DNA from: Hydrogenophaga sp.
GTDB lineage: Bacteria > Pseudomonadota > Gammaproteobacteria > Burkholderiales > Burkholderiaceae_C
NCBI GenBank assembly: GCA_016790705.1
Contig: JAEUOT010000059.1
Coordinates: 1 to 64,000, forward strand
Reading direction: 5' to 3'
DNA length: 64,000 nt
Shown here in pieces: positions 1-10,069 of the stretch (positions are counted from its first letter, which is position 1; every line of letters begins with the position of its first letter). A program made the translations under genes and the position numbers. A model generated the notes under the pieces. That model was not told the origin of the DNA. It worked only from the letters and a program-made list of their open reading frames with translations, and did no database searches.

Positions 1-2118
<2,118 letters not shown>

Positions 2119-2168
2119 CCCTTGCAGGGTCAGGCGCTCCCTCCAGCGGCCAACCACTCCGCGTCCAA

Positions 2169-2200
2169 CAAAAAAGGCAGGTCGATGACCTGCCTTTTTT
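2169..2200. terminator. Bidirectional intrinsic terminator
   Basis: An almost perfect inverted repeat, AAAAAAGGCAGGTC / GACCTGCCTTTTTT, has a T-run on both strands. It sits between the convergent ends of the hybrid kinase (+) and the unknown protein at 2232-2930 (-) and should stop transcription from both sides. Confidence 0.9.
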
Positions 2201-2231
2201 GTTGCTGCCCCGAGCGGGGCCCTGATCCCGC

Positions 2232-2930
2232 TTACACCCGCTGGCTGAACAGGCTGCCCGCTTCCATCGGCGCCCAACTGCTGGCGCCCTGCTCGTTGTA
2301 GGCCACCGGTTCCTGCTCCCGGCGCAGGCCGGCCGGCAGGGGCTCGATACCCGGCAGCTCGGCCTGGACGGCGGTCTGCGGTTCGCTGGCGGCCGAGCCG
2401 GTGGCGACCGCCGCGGAGGGGGCGGCACCCGTGGCCGGCGAGGCGGTCGCGCCTTCGGCGGCGCCGGCCGTCAGGCCTTCCGCGCTGTCGCGGCCCAGCA
2501 CCACTTCGACCACGGCCGCACTGGCCTTCCACACGGTCGCGATCACGTCCTGCAGCGGCACCCGCTGTTCGGCCTTCTCGCGCGCCTTTTGGTCTTCCGC
2601 CTTGCGCTGCTCGGCCTCGATGCGCGCCTGGGCCACCTCGTCGGCCAGCGACGAGGACTCGCCCTGGGAACCATCGCGTGGCAGCAGGGGCGCCGGGTCG
2701 ACACTGGGCGCGCCCGTCTTGGGCTGCTGCTCGGTCGAGCGCAGGCTGACCGTCGTGGACGGCACACCGGCGCCACCCCGGGACGATCCCTGACCGTTCC
2801 GGCCGGAATCGTTTTGTGCATCGCGCGAGGACTGGGCCGAACCGACCGCGTGCACGGACGGAACCGGCGCTGTGGGCTGAGGCGGTGCGGTTGGCCAGCT
2901 CACGGACTGGCTTGAACTGATGCTCATCAT
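2232..2930 (-). CDS. Hypothetical low-complexity protein
   Basis: I do not recognise this 232-residue protein. It starts MMSISSSQSV with an AAGGGG-like ribosome site about 9 bases upstream. The first half is rich in Ser, Pro, Gln and Ala; the middle (about residues 85-120) is a charged, probably helical stretch rich in Ala/Glu/Lys/Arg, followed by the least repetitive segment, PLQDVIATVWKASAAVVEVV, then an Ala-rich tail. There is no signal peptide or membrane segment. It is read convergently with the upstream hybrid kinase and shares its terminator. Codon use looks normal for the window, and the minus frame is preferred over a shorter plus-strand frame opposite it because it has a plausible start and fills the gap. 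Function unknown. Confidence 0.6.
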   Translation of the reverse strand: MMSISSSQSVSWPTAPPQPTAPVPSVHAVGSAQSSRDAQNDSGRNGQGSSRGGAGVPSTTVSLRSTEQQPKTGAPSVDPAPLLPRDGSQGESSSLADEVAQARIEAEQRKAEDQKAREKAEQRVPLQDVIATVWKASAAVVEVVLGRDSAEGLTAGAAEGATASPATGAAPSAAVATGSAASEPQTAVQAELPGIEPLPAGLRREQEPVAYNEQGASSWAPMEAGSLFSQRV

Positions 2931-2955
2931 GACAAAACCCCTTATCGATGGGTCC

Positions 2956-2976
2956 AGCGGAAGAGACTATTCCGCT
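2956..2976. other. Stem-loop between the VOC gene and the unknown gene
   Basis: AGCGGAA (2956-2962) and TTCCGCT (2970-2976) form a 7-bp stem with a 7-base loop in the 104-base gap. It lies downstream of the VOC gene on the minus strand, but no T-run follows, so it is only a candidate terminator or mRNA-end structure. A second short palindrome, GGGTGATTCACCC, lies near 3015-3028. Confidence 0.35.
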
Positions 2977-3034
2977 GTTCCCCGGGGTTTTCGACCACCT
3001 AAACCGAAACTTGAGGGTGATTCACCCCCCAATT

Positions 3035-3574
3035 TCAACTGGCGGCGAATTCTTTTTCGTGCATCCAGGCCGCATGCTTGGGCGCGCGCTTGGTCTGGCT
3101 CCATTCGTTGAGCATGTCCCACTTCACGTCGTCGAGCTTCTTCATCATCTCGGGCGTGGCGGTGTTGGCGGCCAGCTCCAGGCGGTGACCGTTGGGGTCG
3201 AAGAAATAGATCGACTTGAAGATGGTGTGGTCGGTCACGCCCACCACCGGCACGCCGGCCGCCTCCAGCCGCGCCTTGGTCGCTTCGAGCTCGGCCACGG
3301 TGTCGACTTCCAGCGCGATGTGCTGCACCCAGTCGGGGGTGTTGGGGTCGCGGCCCATCTCGGGCGAGTTCGGCAGCTCGAAGAAGGCCAGGATGTTGCC
3401 GCCGCCCGCGTCCATGAACAGGTGCATGTAGGGGTCGGGCGCGTGGGTCGACGGCACCTGGTCTTCGGCGATGGCGAGCACGAAGTTCATGCCCAGGTGC
3501 TTCTGGTACCACTCGACCGTGGTCTTGGCATCCTTGCAGCGATAGGCGACGTGGTGGATCTTGCGGATGTTCAT
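3035..3574 (-). CDS. VOC (glyoxalase/bleomycin-resistance fold) family protein
   Basis: A 179-residue protein whose start MNIRKIHHVAYRCKDA is typical of the vicinal-oxygen-chelate fold. It has two beta-alpha-beta-beta-beta modules: residues about 4-65 (WYQKHLGMNF) and 85-135 (VQHIALEVDTVAEL, then YFFDPNGHRLELA, which carries the metal-binding Glu position). Candidate metal ligands are His8/His50-type, His in VQHIALEV and Glu in HRLELA. It is the third gene of an operon behind a flavin monooxygenase and a DUF2783 protein, so an extradiol dioxygenase-like or glyoxalase-like step on the ring-hydroxylated product is plausible. Known family members include both, and the sequence alone does not decide which. 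Confidence 0.85.
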   Translation of the reverse strand: MNIRKIHHVAYRCKDAKTTVEWYQKHLGMNFVLAIAEDQVPSTHAPDPYMHLFMDAGGGNILAFFELPNSPEMGRDPNTPDWVQHIALEVDTVAELEATKARLEAAGVPVVGVTDHTIFKSIYFFDPNGHRLELAANTATPEMMKKLDDVKWDMLNEWSQTKRAPKHAAWMHEKEFAAS

Positions 3575-3608
3575 GGAAGTCTCCTTGTGGTCCTTGCGGG
3601 TTCCGGGT

Positions 3609-3833
3609 TCAGACGCCCTCCCGGGCGATGGCCAGTGCCTGTTTCAGCACCGAGATGTCGCCGACCTGGTTGGCCAGCAGCAGGATCAGCTTGGCGTTGA
3701 GCATCTCGCTCTGTTCGTCGCTGAGTTCGCGGTGCGCCTCGATCAGCGCCTCGTAGAAATCGTCGCCGGGCGTGAAGTCGCGGAAGTAGCGCTGGCCGGG
3801 CTCGGCGAGGTTGGGTTGCAGTTGCAATGGCAT
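3609..3833 (-). CDS. DUF2783 domain-containing small protein
   Basis: A 74-residue protein with the DUF2783 pattern: FTPGDDFYEALIEAHRELSD, then NAKLILLLANQVGD. It is predicted mostly helical, with no signal or membrane segment. It lies between the flavin monooxygenase (19 bases upstream) and the VOC protein. This order is one I associate with Burkholderiales aromatic-degradation clusters. Its role is unknown; as a small partner encoded directly after the hydroxylase it may assist that enzyme (inference). Confidence 0.82.
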   Translation of the reverse strand: MPLQLQPNLAEPGQRYFRDFTPGDDFYEALIEAHRELSDEQSEMLNAKLILLLANQVGDISVLKQALAIAREGV

Positions 3834-3852
3834 GGGGGTCTCCTGGGCGGGT

Positions 3853-5550
3853 TCAGGCAGCGACGGCTTCGGGCTTTGCGGCGGCGTTCAGACCCTGCCC
3901 GGTGGCGCGGGCCAGCGCCGCACGCACAGCGGCCAGGTCGGCGCGGCGCCAGCGGGCGGCCACGTGCTGGTCGGGCCGGATCAGGTAGCTGGTGCCCGGG
4001 CGGGCGTCGTAGCGCTGGGCGAACAGGCCGTCGCGGTCCTGCATCACGGCAAACCCGGTCGCGGCGCCGGCGTGTGGCGTCACCAGCACCGTCTCGACCG
4101 GCACCGGACCGGCGGCCAGCGCCGTGGCCTGGGCGCGCAGTGCGGGTTCGAGCTGGCCCGGGTCGTCGACGAAGGCCAGCAGCACGAAGCGGTTGCCCAG
4201 TTGGTCGAGCAGCCAGGCATCCTGCCCGGCCACGCGCACCGGCGCATCGTCCATCGGCGCGCCGGGGACCATCTGCCCCTCGAAGGCATCGACGTCCGGC
4301 GTGTTCAGCGCCGAGTGGACCAGGAAGGCCGGCACCGAGAGGCGGCCGGAGTTGACCAGCTTGCGCGCGAACGGCTGGGTGCGCGCCAGCTCCAGCGCGG
4401 CGTTGCGGAACAGCTTGCTGACCTTGCTCTTGGGCGTGATGAAGTCGGTCGAACGGGTGGAGTTGCGGATGTTCTCGTCGGCCGCGTAGGTGCGGTCGGC
4501 GTCATACGTATCCAGCAGCGCCTCGGGCGCCTGGCCCTTCATCACCAGCGCGAGCTTCCACAGCAGGTCGTCGGTGTCCTGGAAGCCGGAATTGGCGCCG
4601 CGCGCGCCGAAGGGCGAGACCTGGTGCGCCGCATCGCCGACGAACAGCAGGCGGCCGTGGCGGAAGTTCTTCATGCGGCGGCACTGGAAGGTGTAGATGC
4701 TGGCCCATTCGAGCTCGAACTCGCGCTCGTCACCCAGCATGGCCTTGACGCGCGGAATGATTTTCTCGGGCTTCTTTTCTTCTTCCGGGTCGGCATCCCA
4801 GCCGAGCTGGAAGTCGATGCGCCAGACGTTGTCGCTCTGCTTGTGCAGCAGCACGCTCTGGTTGGGGTGGAACGGCGGGTCGAACCAGAACCAGCGCTCG
4901 GCCGGGAAGTCGGCCTTCATGATCACGTCGGCGATCAGGAAACGGTCCTTGAAGACGTGACCCTCGATGTCCAGGCCGAGCTGGCGCCGCACATTGGAGC
5001 GCGCGCCGTCGGCCACGATCAGCCAGTCGGTGTCGATATCGAAGTTGCCGTCCGGGGTTTCGAGGCTGACGCGGGCGCCATCGTCCAGCGGCGTCACGCC
5101 CGCCACCTTGTATTTCCAGCGCAGGTCGGCGCCCAGTTCGGTCGCGCGGTGCACCAGCGCCTCTTCGAGGTGGTACTGCTGCAGGTTGATCATGCCCGGG
5201 CGCTTGTGGCCGGCGTCGGGCACGAGGTTGAAGCGGTAGACCTCTTCCTCGCGCATGAAGGTGCGCCCGACGTTCCAGCTCACGCCCTTGTCGACAATGG
5301 GGTCGCCCACACCCAGGCGGTCGAGAATTTCCAGCGCGCGTTTGGCGTAGCAGACGGCGCGCGAGCCGAAGGAGACGCTGTCCTCCTCGTCGAACAACAG
5401 CACCTCCAGTCCCTGCAGCCGGGCATCGATGGCGGCGGCCAGGCCGACCGGACCCGCGCCGATGACGATCAGGGGTTTGCGCTGCGGGGCCCCGGCCATG
5501 AGGTCGTCGGGGGCGCGGTAGGGAAAGCTGGGGTAGGTGTACGTGCCCAT
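3853..5550 (-). CDS. FAD-dependent aromatic monooxygenase (PheA/TfdB/MhpA-like)
   Basis: A 565-residue flavoprotein hydroxylase. I chose the ATG at 5550 (MGTYTYPSFPYRAPDD) because homologous sequence begins there; the frame stays open upstream but that part is non-coding promoter DNA. Motifs: GxGxxG dinucleotide fold IVIGAGPVGLAAAIDARLQG (about residues 27-46), the DG motif DTDWLIVADGARSNVRRQLG (about 180), and the second FAD motif LLFVGDAAHQVSPFGARGAN (about 305), followed by a C-terminal thioredoxin-like domain. Enzymes of this group use NAD(P)H and O2 to hydroxylate phenols or related aromatic acids. It is first in the operon with DUF2783 and VOC genes and has a promoter with a palindrome upstream. 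The substrate cannot be deduced. Confidence 0.9.
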   Translation of the reverse strand: MGTYTYPSFPYRAPDDLMAGAPQRKPLIVIGAGPVGLAAAIDARLQGLEVLLFDEEDSVSFGSRAVCYAKRALEILDRLGVGDPIVDKGVSWNVGRTFMREEEVYRFNLVPDAGHKRPGMINLQQYHLEEALVHRATELGADLRWKYKVAGVTPLDDGARVSLETPDGNFDIDTDWLIVADGARSNVRRQLGLDIEGHVFKDRFLIADVIMKADFPAERWFWFDPPFHPNQSVLLHKQSDNVWRIDFQLGWDADPEEEKKPEKIIPRVKAMLGDEREFELEWASIYTFQCRRMKNFRHGRLLFVGDAAHQVSPFGARGANSGFQDTDDLLWKLALVMKGQAPEALLDTYDADRTYAADENIRNSTRSTDFITPKSKVSKLFRNAALELARTQPFARKLVNSGRLSVPAFLVHSALNTPDVDAFEGQMVPGAPMDDAPVRVAGQDAWLLDQLGNRFVLLAFVDDPGQLEPALRAQATALAAGPVPVETVLVTPHAGAATGFAVMQDRDGLFAQRYDARPGTSYLIRPDQHVAARWRRADLAAVRAALARATGQGLNAAAKPEAVAA

Positions 5551-5618
5551 CGTGGCATGGCTCCTTCGTTGTCTCCACCGGTGCAGCGCAGCCGGCCGGG
5601 TCTTCTGGTCCGGGGCGT

Positions 5619-5665
5619 ACTGTAGCTCAGAATTTCTTATTGGTAAATACGTTTCTCTAAACGTA
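5619..5665 (-). promoter_or_regulatory. Promoter and palindromic operator of the flavin monooxygenase operon
   Basis: On the minus strand a -35-like TTTACC (5642-5647) and a -10-like TACAGT (5619-5624) are separated by exactly 17 bases. Directly upstream of the -35 lies an inverted repeat TACGTTT-CTCT-AAACGTA (5648-5665) of the size bound by dimeric regulators. Its position upstream of -35 suggests activation. No regulator is adjacent, so the protein that binds is unknown. Confidence 0.55.
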
Positions 5666-5838
5666 ATTCGTAGAACCCAAAGACCACACCCGTATCGCGG
5701 TCTAAGCCCAGGAATGCACCCGTTTCGGCGCGCTGATGGGGCCATCGTGTGATTCAAGTTGCCGCACAGTGTTCCGATCCATTGCGGACGGCCATGCCGG
5801 CCTGCCCCGCCAACCGAGCACCACCCGAAGGGACCCCC

Positions 5839-7314
5839 ATGGCACTGACCCTGCGTCAAAAATTCCTGCTCGGCCTCGTCACGGCCGGCCTCATGACCGT
5901 GAGCATGGGTCTGAGCATTCGCCTGATGGGCAAGGCCGCGCTGTTCCACCACCTCGAACGCGACCACCTCAGCGTCGTGATGCAGGCCTCCAATGCCCTC
6001 GACCAGGTGCTCGACGGTGGCAAGTCATCGAAAAGCGTGTCGAAGGCGGCGTTCGGCGAGAACGTGCGCAAGGCCCGGGCCCTGGCCGAACAGGCGATGT
6101 CGGAACTGTTCCCGGTCGAACAGGCGGCGTTCGAGCTGATCGGTTTCGGCGAAATCCTGCGCCAGCCGCAGAACGTCATCACGGCCGCCACGCGCATCGA
6201 ACAGACGTTGGGGGCTGCCGGCGGCGAATTCCTCACGCCGGAACTGGCCGCGCAGACCGCGCCCGATCTGGCACAGATGCGTGCCGCCTCGGACCGTTTC
6301 GGACCGCTCGTGGCCGAAGCCACCCGCTTCATCCGCAAGACCACCCTGGTGCTGACCTTCGTGCCGCTGGCCTGCCTGCTGGGCGTTTTCGTCATGGTCA
6401 GGGCGGCCACCCTCAAGCCGATTGCCCGCGTCGTCGAAGCCGCCGAACGCATCGCACAAGGCGACCTTTCGGGCGCCGGTCTGCCGCACACCGACGACGA
6501 AATGGGACAACTGGCGCGCGCGATGGACACCATGCGCGGCAACCTTGCCGAGCTGGTGGCCCAGGTCAGGGACCGCTCGGCGGCGATGGACGTTGCCGTG
6601 CGCGAGGTCACGCAGGGCAGCAACGACCTGTCCGTGCGAACCGAGCGCCAGGCCGCCACGCTGCAGCAGACCGCCTCGGGCATCAGCGACCTGAGTGTCT
6701 CGCTGCAATCCAGCGCCGGCCGGGTGGACGAGGCCGAATCGGTTTCGACCCGCGCCCGCTCGCTGGCGGTCGGAGGCGGCAACGCGGCCCAGCGGGCGGT
6801 CGCACGCATGGACGAAATCCTGGCCTCATCCCGAAAGATCGCCGACATCAACGGCGTGATCGACGGCATCGCCTTCCAGACCAACATCCTTGCGCTGAAC
6901 GCCGCCGTGGAGGCCGCGCGCGCCGGCGAGATGGGCCGCGGTTTTGCGGTGGTGGCGGGTGAGGTGCGCAACCTGGCGCAGCGAAGCGCCGCCGCCGCGA
7001 AAGAGATTGCCGCGCTGATCGGCGACACGGTGGCCAAGGTGGAAAACGGCGCCCGGGAAGTCGGCGCCACGGGCGACACCATCCGGCAGGTCGTGGCCAC
7101 GGTCGAAGAGGTGTCCGTCCTGACCGGTGAACTCGCGCGAGGTCTTGGTTCACAGCGCGAAGGCATCGCGCAGATCGACCAGGCGATGCGGGACCTCGAC
7201 AGCGCAACACAACAGAACGCCGCGCTGGCCGAGCAGTCCTCGGCGGCGGCGGAGTCGGTGCGCAGCCAGTCGGGCGCGCTGGTCGAGGTGGTCGGCCGCT
7301 TCCGGGTGGCCTGA
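5839..7314 (+). CDS. Methyl-accepting chemotaxis protein
   Basis: A 491-residue transmembrane chemoreceptor. The ATG at 5839 follows GAAGGGAC and gives the usual short cytoplasmic start MALTLRQKF before TM1 (about residues 9-30). A periplasmic helical sensor of about 135 residues follows, then TM2 (about 168-190), a HAMP domain, and a long cytoplasmic signalling coiled coil with the conserved hairpin tip ([20 protein letters not shown], from residue 341). The periplasmic part resembles four-helix-bundle sensors, with no recognisable ligand motif. There is no C-terminal NWETF-like tether for CheR. It is monocistronic and divergent from the monooxygenase operon, so it could help the cell move toward the same aromatic compounds (inference). 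Confidence 0.93.
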   Translation: MALTLRQKFLLGLVTAGLMTVSMGLSIRLMGKAALFHHLERDHLSVVMQASNALDQVLDGGKSSKSVSKAAFGENVRKARALAEQAMSELFPVEQAAFELIGFGEILRQPQNVITAATRIEQTLGAAGGEFLTPELAAQTAPDLAQMRAASDRFGPLVAEATRFIRKTTLVLTFVPLACLLGVFVMVRAATLKPIARVVEAAERIAQGDLSGAGLPHTDDEMGQLARAMDTMRGNLAELVAQVRDRSAAMDVAVREVTQGSNDLSVRTERQAATLQQTASGISDLSVSLQSSAGRVDEAESVSTRARSLAVGGGNAAQRAVARMDEILASSRKIADINGVIDGIAFQTNILALNAAVEAARAGEMGRGFAVVAGEVRNLAQRSAAAAKEIAALIGDTVAKVENGAREVGATGDTIRQVVATVEEVSVLTGELARGLGSQREGIAQIDQAMRDLDSATQQNAALAEQSSAAAESVRSQSGALVEVVGRFRVA

Positions 7315-7343
7315 GCCCGCTCAGCGCTGCCCGCCGGCGGCGG

Positions 7344-7793
7344 TCACTCGTCGGCCAGCGGCACCGGGTCGCGCACCACCGTGACCGGCACCGGCGCGTG
7401 ATCCACCAGGTGCTGCGTCACCGAGCCCAGCAGCGCCGCGCGCAGGCCGCCGCCCGTGCCGGCGGCCATCACCACCGCGTCGCAGGCGTGGCGTTCGGCG
7501 ATCTCGATCAGCACATGGGCCGGGTCGCCGGTCGCCACCTCGGTCTCGACCTTCTGGCCAGCCGACTCCAGCAACGCCACCGCGGGCCGCATCAGGTCCT
7601 GGCCCGCCTCGGTGCTGACCTTCTCCAGCACGGCCGGGTCGTGCGCCACCACCATCTCGTACAGAGACGCGGACTCCTGCACGTTCGCGACCACGAAGCG
7701 CGCCCGCAGCCCTGCGTGGACCATGCGCATGGCGTGATGCACGGCCAGCAGCGCATGCGATGAACCGTCGACCGGAATCAGGATCTTGATCAT
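7344..7793 (-). CDS. Universal stress protein (UspA family)
   Basis: A 149-residue single-domain protein beginning MIKILIPVDGSSHALLA, the standard first strand and loop of the UspA fold. Near the C-terminus it carries the ATP-binding pattern G-x2-G-x9-G-S (AGTGGGLRAALLGSVTQHLV) and ends VPVTVVRDP. ATP-binding members act in survival under growth arrest or stress. The start at 7793 is supported by the fold; upstream codons are non-coding. It is convergent with the chemoreceptor, with about 29 bases between stops. Confidence 0.92.
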   Translation of the reverse strand: MIKILIPVDGSSHALLAVHHAMRMVHAGLRARFVVANVQESASLYEMVVAHDPAVLEKVSTEAGQDLMRPAVALLESAGQKVETEVATGDPAHVLIEIAERHACDAVVMAAGTGGGLRAALLGSVTQHLVDHAPVPVTVVRDPVPLADE

Positions 7794-7874
7794 GGCGTGG
7801 ACCTCCAGGCTGTTCCCGCACCGACAATGCACCGGTGCGTGGGGCCATGATGCCACGCCGCTTTTCTGCACACC

Positions 7875-9029
7875 ATGACCTCCCTCAACGACTCTCCCCA
7901 ACGCACCGACGTCGTCGTGATCGGTGCCGGCATCGCGGGCGCCTCGGTCGCCTACTGGCTCGCGCCGCATCTGCGCGTCGTGCTGCTTGAGCGCGAATCC
8001 CAGCCCGGCTACCACTCGACCGGCCGCTCGGCGGCGCTCTACATGGCCAGCTACGGTTCGGCCCAGGTGCGCGCGCTCACGCGGGCCAGCCTGGCCTTCT
8101 ACACCGCGCCGCCGCCGGGCTTTGCCGATCACCCGCTGCTCTCGCCGCGTGGCGCCATGATGGTGGCCACGCCCGAACAGATGCCCGAGCTGGAGGCCCA
8201 CTGGGCGATGCTCTCGCCGATCAATCCACTTGCGCAGCGACTGGACAGCGCCGCCGCCTGCGCCCGGGTGCCGGTGCTGCGGCCGGCGTGCGTTGCCGGC
8301 GCGGTGTACGAGCCTGATGCGGCCGACATGGACGTGCACGCCATCCACCAGGGCTTCCTGCGCGGGGTGCGGCGCCATGGCGGCCAACTGGTCTGTGGTG
8401 CCGAGGTGACCGCGTTGCGCCGCGACGGCGCGGTCTGGGAGGTGCAGACCCCCAACGGCCGCTGGCAGGCGCCGCTGGTCGTCAATGCGGCCGGCGCGTG
8501 GGCCGAGGTGGTGGGCCAGCTCGCCGGCGCAGCACCCATCGGCCTGGTGCCCAAGCGGCGCTCGGCCTTCGTGTTCCGGCCGCCGGCGGACCTCGCGGTC
8601 AGCGACTGGCCGCTGGTGTTCGGCGCCGCCGAAGACTGGTACATCAAGCCCGACGCCGGCGTGCTGCTGGGTTCGCCGGCCAACGCCGACCCGGTGCCGC
8701 CGCAGGATGTGCAACCCGAGGAACTGGACATCGCCCTGGCCATGCACCGCATCGGCGAGATGACCACGCTGCAGGCTACGCGCCCCCTGCGCACCTGGGC
8801 GGGACTGCGCTCCTTTGTCGCCGACGGCGGGCTGGTCGGGGGATTCGACACGCAGGCCGAGGGCTTTTTCTGGGTGGCCGGACAGGGGGGTTACGGCATC
8901 CAGACGGCGCCGGCGATGGGCGAGGCCTGTGCCGCGCTGCTGCGCGGGATGCCGCTGCCGGGGCCGATTGCCGGCGAGGGTCTGACGGCGGCCGATCTCG
9001 GTCCCGCGCGGCTCGTCGCGGGGGGCTGA
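7875..9029 (+). CDS. DAO-family FAD-dependent oxidoreductase
   Basis: A 384-residue flavoenzyme with an N-terminal Rossmann motif, VVVIGAGIAGASVAYWLAPH (about residues 13-32), an acidic ending LLERE, and the conserved HSTGRSAAL loop typical of D-amino-acid-oxidase/glycine-oxidase relatives. The late motif RTWAGLRSFVADG and FFWVAGQGGYGIQTAP form the second half of the FAD site. No signal or membrane segment is seen. Such proteins oxidise amino acids or secondary amines; the substrate is not evident. It starts 81 bases from the divergent universal stress gene, and the unknown gene at 9113 follows on the same strand. Confidence 0.88.
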   Translation: MTSLNDSPQRTDVVVIGAGIAGASVAYWLAPHLRVVLLERESQPGYHSTGRSAALYMASYGSAQVRALTRASLAFYTAPPPGFADHPLLSPRGAMMVATPEQMPELEAHWAMLSPINPLAQRLDSAAACARVPVLRPACVAGAVYEPDAADMDVHAIHQGFLRGVRRHGGQLVCGAEVTALRRDGAVWEVQTPNGRWQAPLVVNAAGAWAEVVGQLAGAAPIGLVPKRRSAFVFRPPADLAVSDWPLVFGAAEDWYIKPDAGVLLGSPANADPVPPQDVQPEELDIALAMHRIGEMTTLQATRPLRTWAGLRSFVADGGLVGGFDTQAEGFFWVAGQGGYGIQTAPAMGEACAALLRGMPLPGPIAGEGLTAADLGPARLVAGG

Positions 9030-9112
9030 CTGTCAGACCTGACAGGGGTCTGCTGAAGTGGCGCCTGTAGATTGCCGATATCCACACACCACCTCAGTGA
9101 TACCGAACGCCG

Positions 9113-9469
9113 ATGACCCATCAGACGCTGGAGTTGTTCACCGAATCCGCCTGGGGCGGACTCGCGCCCGTCAAGGCACGCCCGGCCCAGGAGCCTGAGA
9201 ACGCCTGGCAGCGCCCGACCCCGCCCGCGCTGAGCTTTGTCGAGACCCTGGGTTTTCCGAAAGGGACACCGCCCAGGCTGCTGGCCGAGGTGCTGGCGCG
9301 CATCCATGCCGCGCCCCCCGGTTCGCGCGTCGACCAGTTGATGCGCCCGGGCATGCTCAGCCGCTTGTTCAGCCAGTCGGCCGCCGAGGCTTCCTACGCC
9401 CTGGCCGTGCTCTCGGTGGTCGAGTCGCCGGACTTCCAGCACACCCTCGACCGGCTGCGGGACCTCTGA
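9113..9469 (+). CDS. Conserved hypothetical protein, 118 residues
   Basis: Not assigned to a family. The N-terminal 40 residues are Pro/Ala-rich (KARPAQEPENAWQRPTPP). The C-terminal part is helical and contains SFVETLGFPKG, RLLAEVLARIHAAPPG and ESPDFQHTLDRLRDL. No signal peptide, membrane segment or metal motif is visible. Upstream, 'gatat' and 'gtgata' elements may serve as a promoter region, but no convincing Shine-Dalgarno is seen. It lies between an oxidoreductase and a MarR regulator, all on the same strand. Confidence 0.7.
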   Translation: MTHQTLELFTESAWGGLAPVKARPAQEPENAWQRPTPPALSFVETLGFPKGTPPRLLAEVLARIHAAPPGSRVDQLMRPGMLSRLFSQSAAEASYALAVLSVVESPDFQHTLDRLRDL

Positions 9470-9513
9470 GCGGGGGCGTAAGATCGCGGCAGCTCCCCGC
9501 CGCCCATCCCATC

Positions 9514-9975
9514 GTGAACCCGGAAACCCGGACCGTGTTGCCCCTTCAGGCCGAGCCCGGCCACCTGATCCGTCGCGCCCACCAGCTTGCGGTGTCGACC
9601 TTCCATGACACCCACGGCCGACAGGTCACCCCGGTGCAGTACGCCGTGTTGCGCGCCCTGCAGGACGCGCCCGGCATCGACCAGGTCACCCTGGCCGAGA
9701 AGGTGGCGCTGGACACCTCGACCACCGCCGACATCGCCTCCCGGCTCGATGCCAAGGGCTGGATCGTGCGCGAGCTGCTGCCCCGCCGCCAGCGGGCCCT
9801 GCGACTGACCGCCGAGGGGGAGGCGGTGCTGGCCGAGATGCTGCCGCGGGTGCTGCCGATGTACGCGCAGTTGCTCGACCGGCTGGATGCGCAGGAGCGC
9901 GACGAACTGCTGCGCCTGCTCCACAAACTGGTGGGGCTTGGCAGCGACGCCCCATCGGGTAATCCCGGAGCCTGA
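9514..9975 (+). CDS. MarR-family transcriptional regulator
   Basis: A 153-residue winged-helix protein starting at GTG 9514. Helix-turn-helix segments: TPVQYAVLRALQDAPGIDQV, then LDTSTTADIASRLDAKGWIV, and the wing RRQRALRLTAEGEAVLAEM; flanking helices make the dimer interface. MarR proteins usually repress catabolic or resistance genes and release DNA on binding aromatic acids. The next gene is a Rieske oxygenase of the vanillate-demethylase type with a palindrome at its promoter (10017-10032), so this is the likely regulator of that gene (inference). Confidence 0.92.
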   Translation: MNPETRTVLPLQAEPGHLIRRAHQLAVSTFHDTHGRQVTPVQYAVLRALQDAPGIDQVTLAEKVALDTSTTADIASRLDAKGWIVRELLPRRQRALRLTAEGEAVLAEMLPRVLPMYAQLLDRLDAQERDELLRLLHKLVGLGSDAPSGNPGA

Positions 9976-10003
9976 CCCCCTCGATTTCCTGCCGCCGCCT
10001 GAC

Positions 10004-10032
10004 TAGAATTTCTCATATTCAGCATACTGAAT
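10004..10032 (+). promoter_or_regulatory. -10 element and MarR-type palindrome before the Rieske oxygenase
   Basis: TAGAAT (10004-10009) is a good -10 box. Eight bases later ATTCAG-CATA-CTGAAT (10017-10032) is a 16-base inverted repeat around the expected transcription start, the usual place for a repressor. The MarR gene ends 28 bases upstream of the -10, so it is the prime candidate to bind here. Confidence 0.55.
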
Positions 10033-10069
10033 GAATGCCACCCACCGGTCGGCCACCCGAGGAGTCCCC

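Noticed and set aside
2401-2793. Plus-strand open frame opposite the unknown protein at 2232-2930
   Set aside because: No ribosome site or recognisable family; the minus-strand gene has a better start and terminator context.
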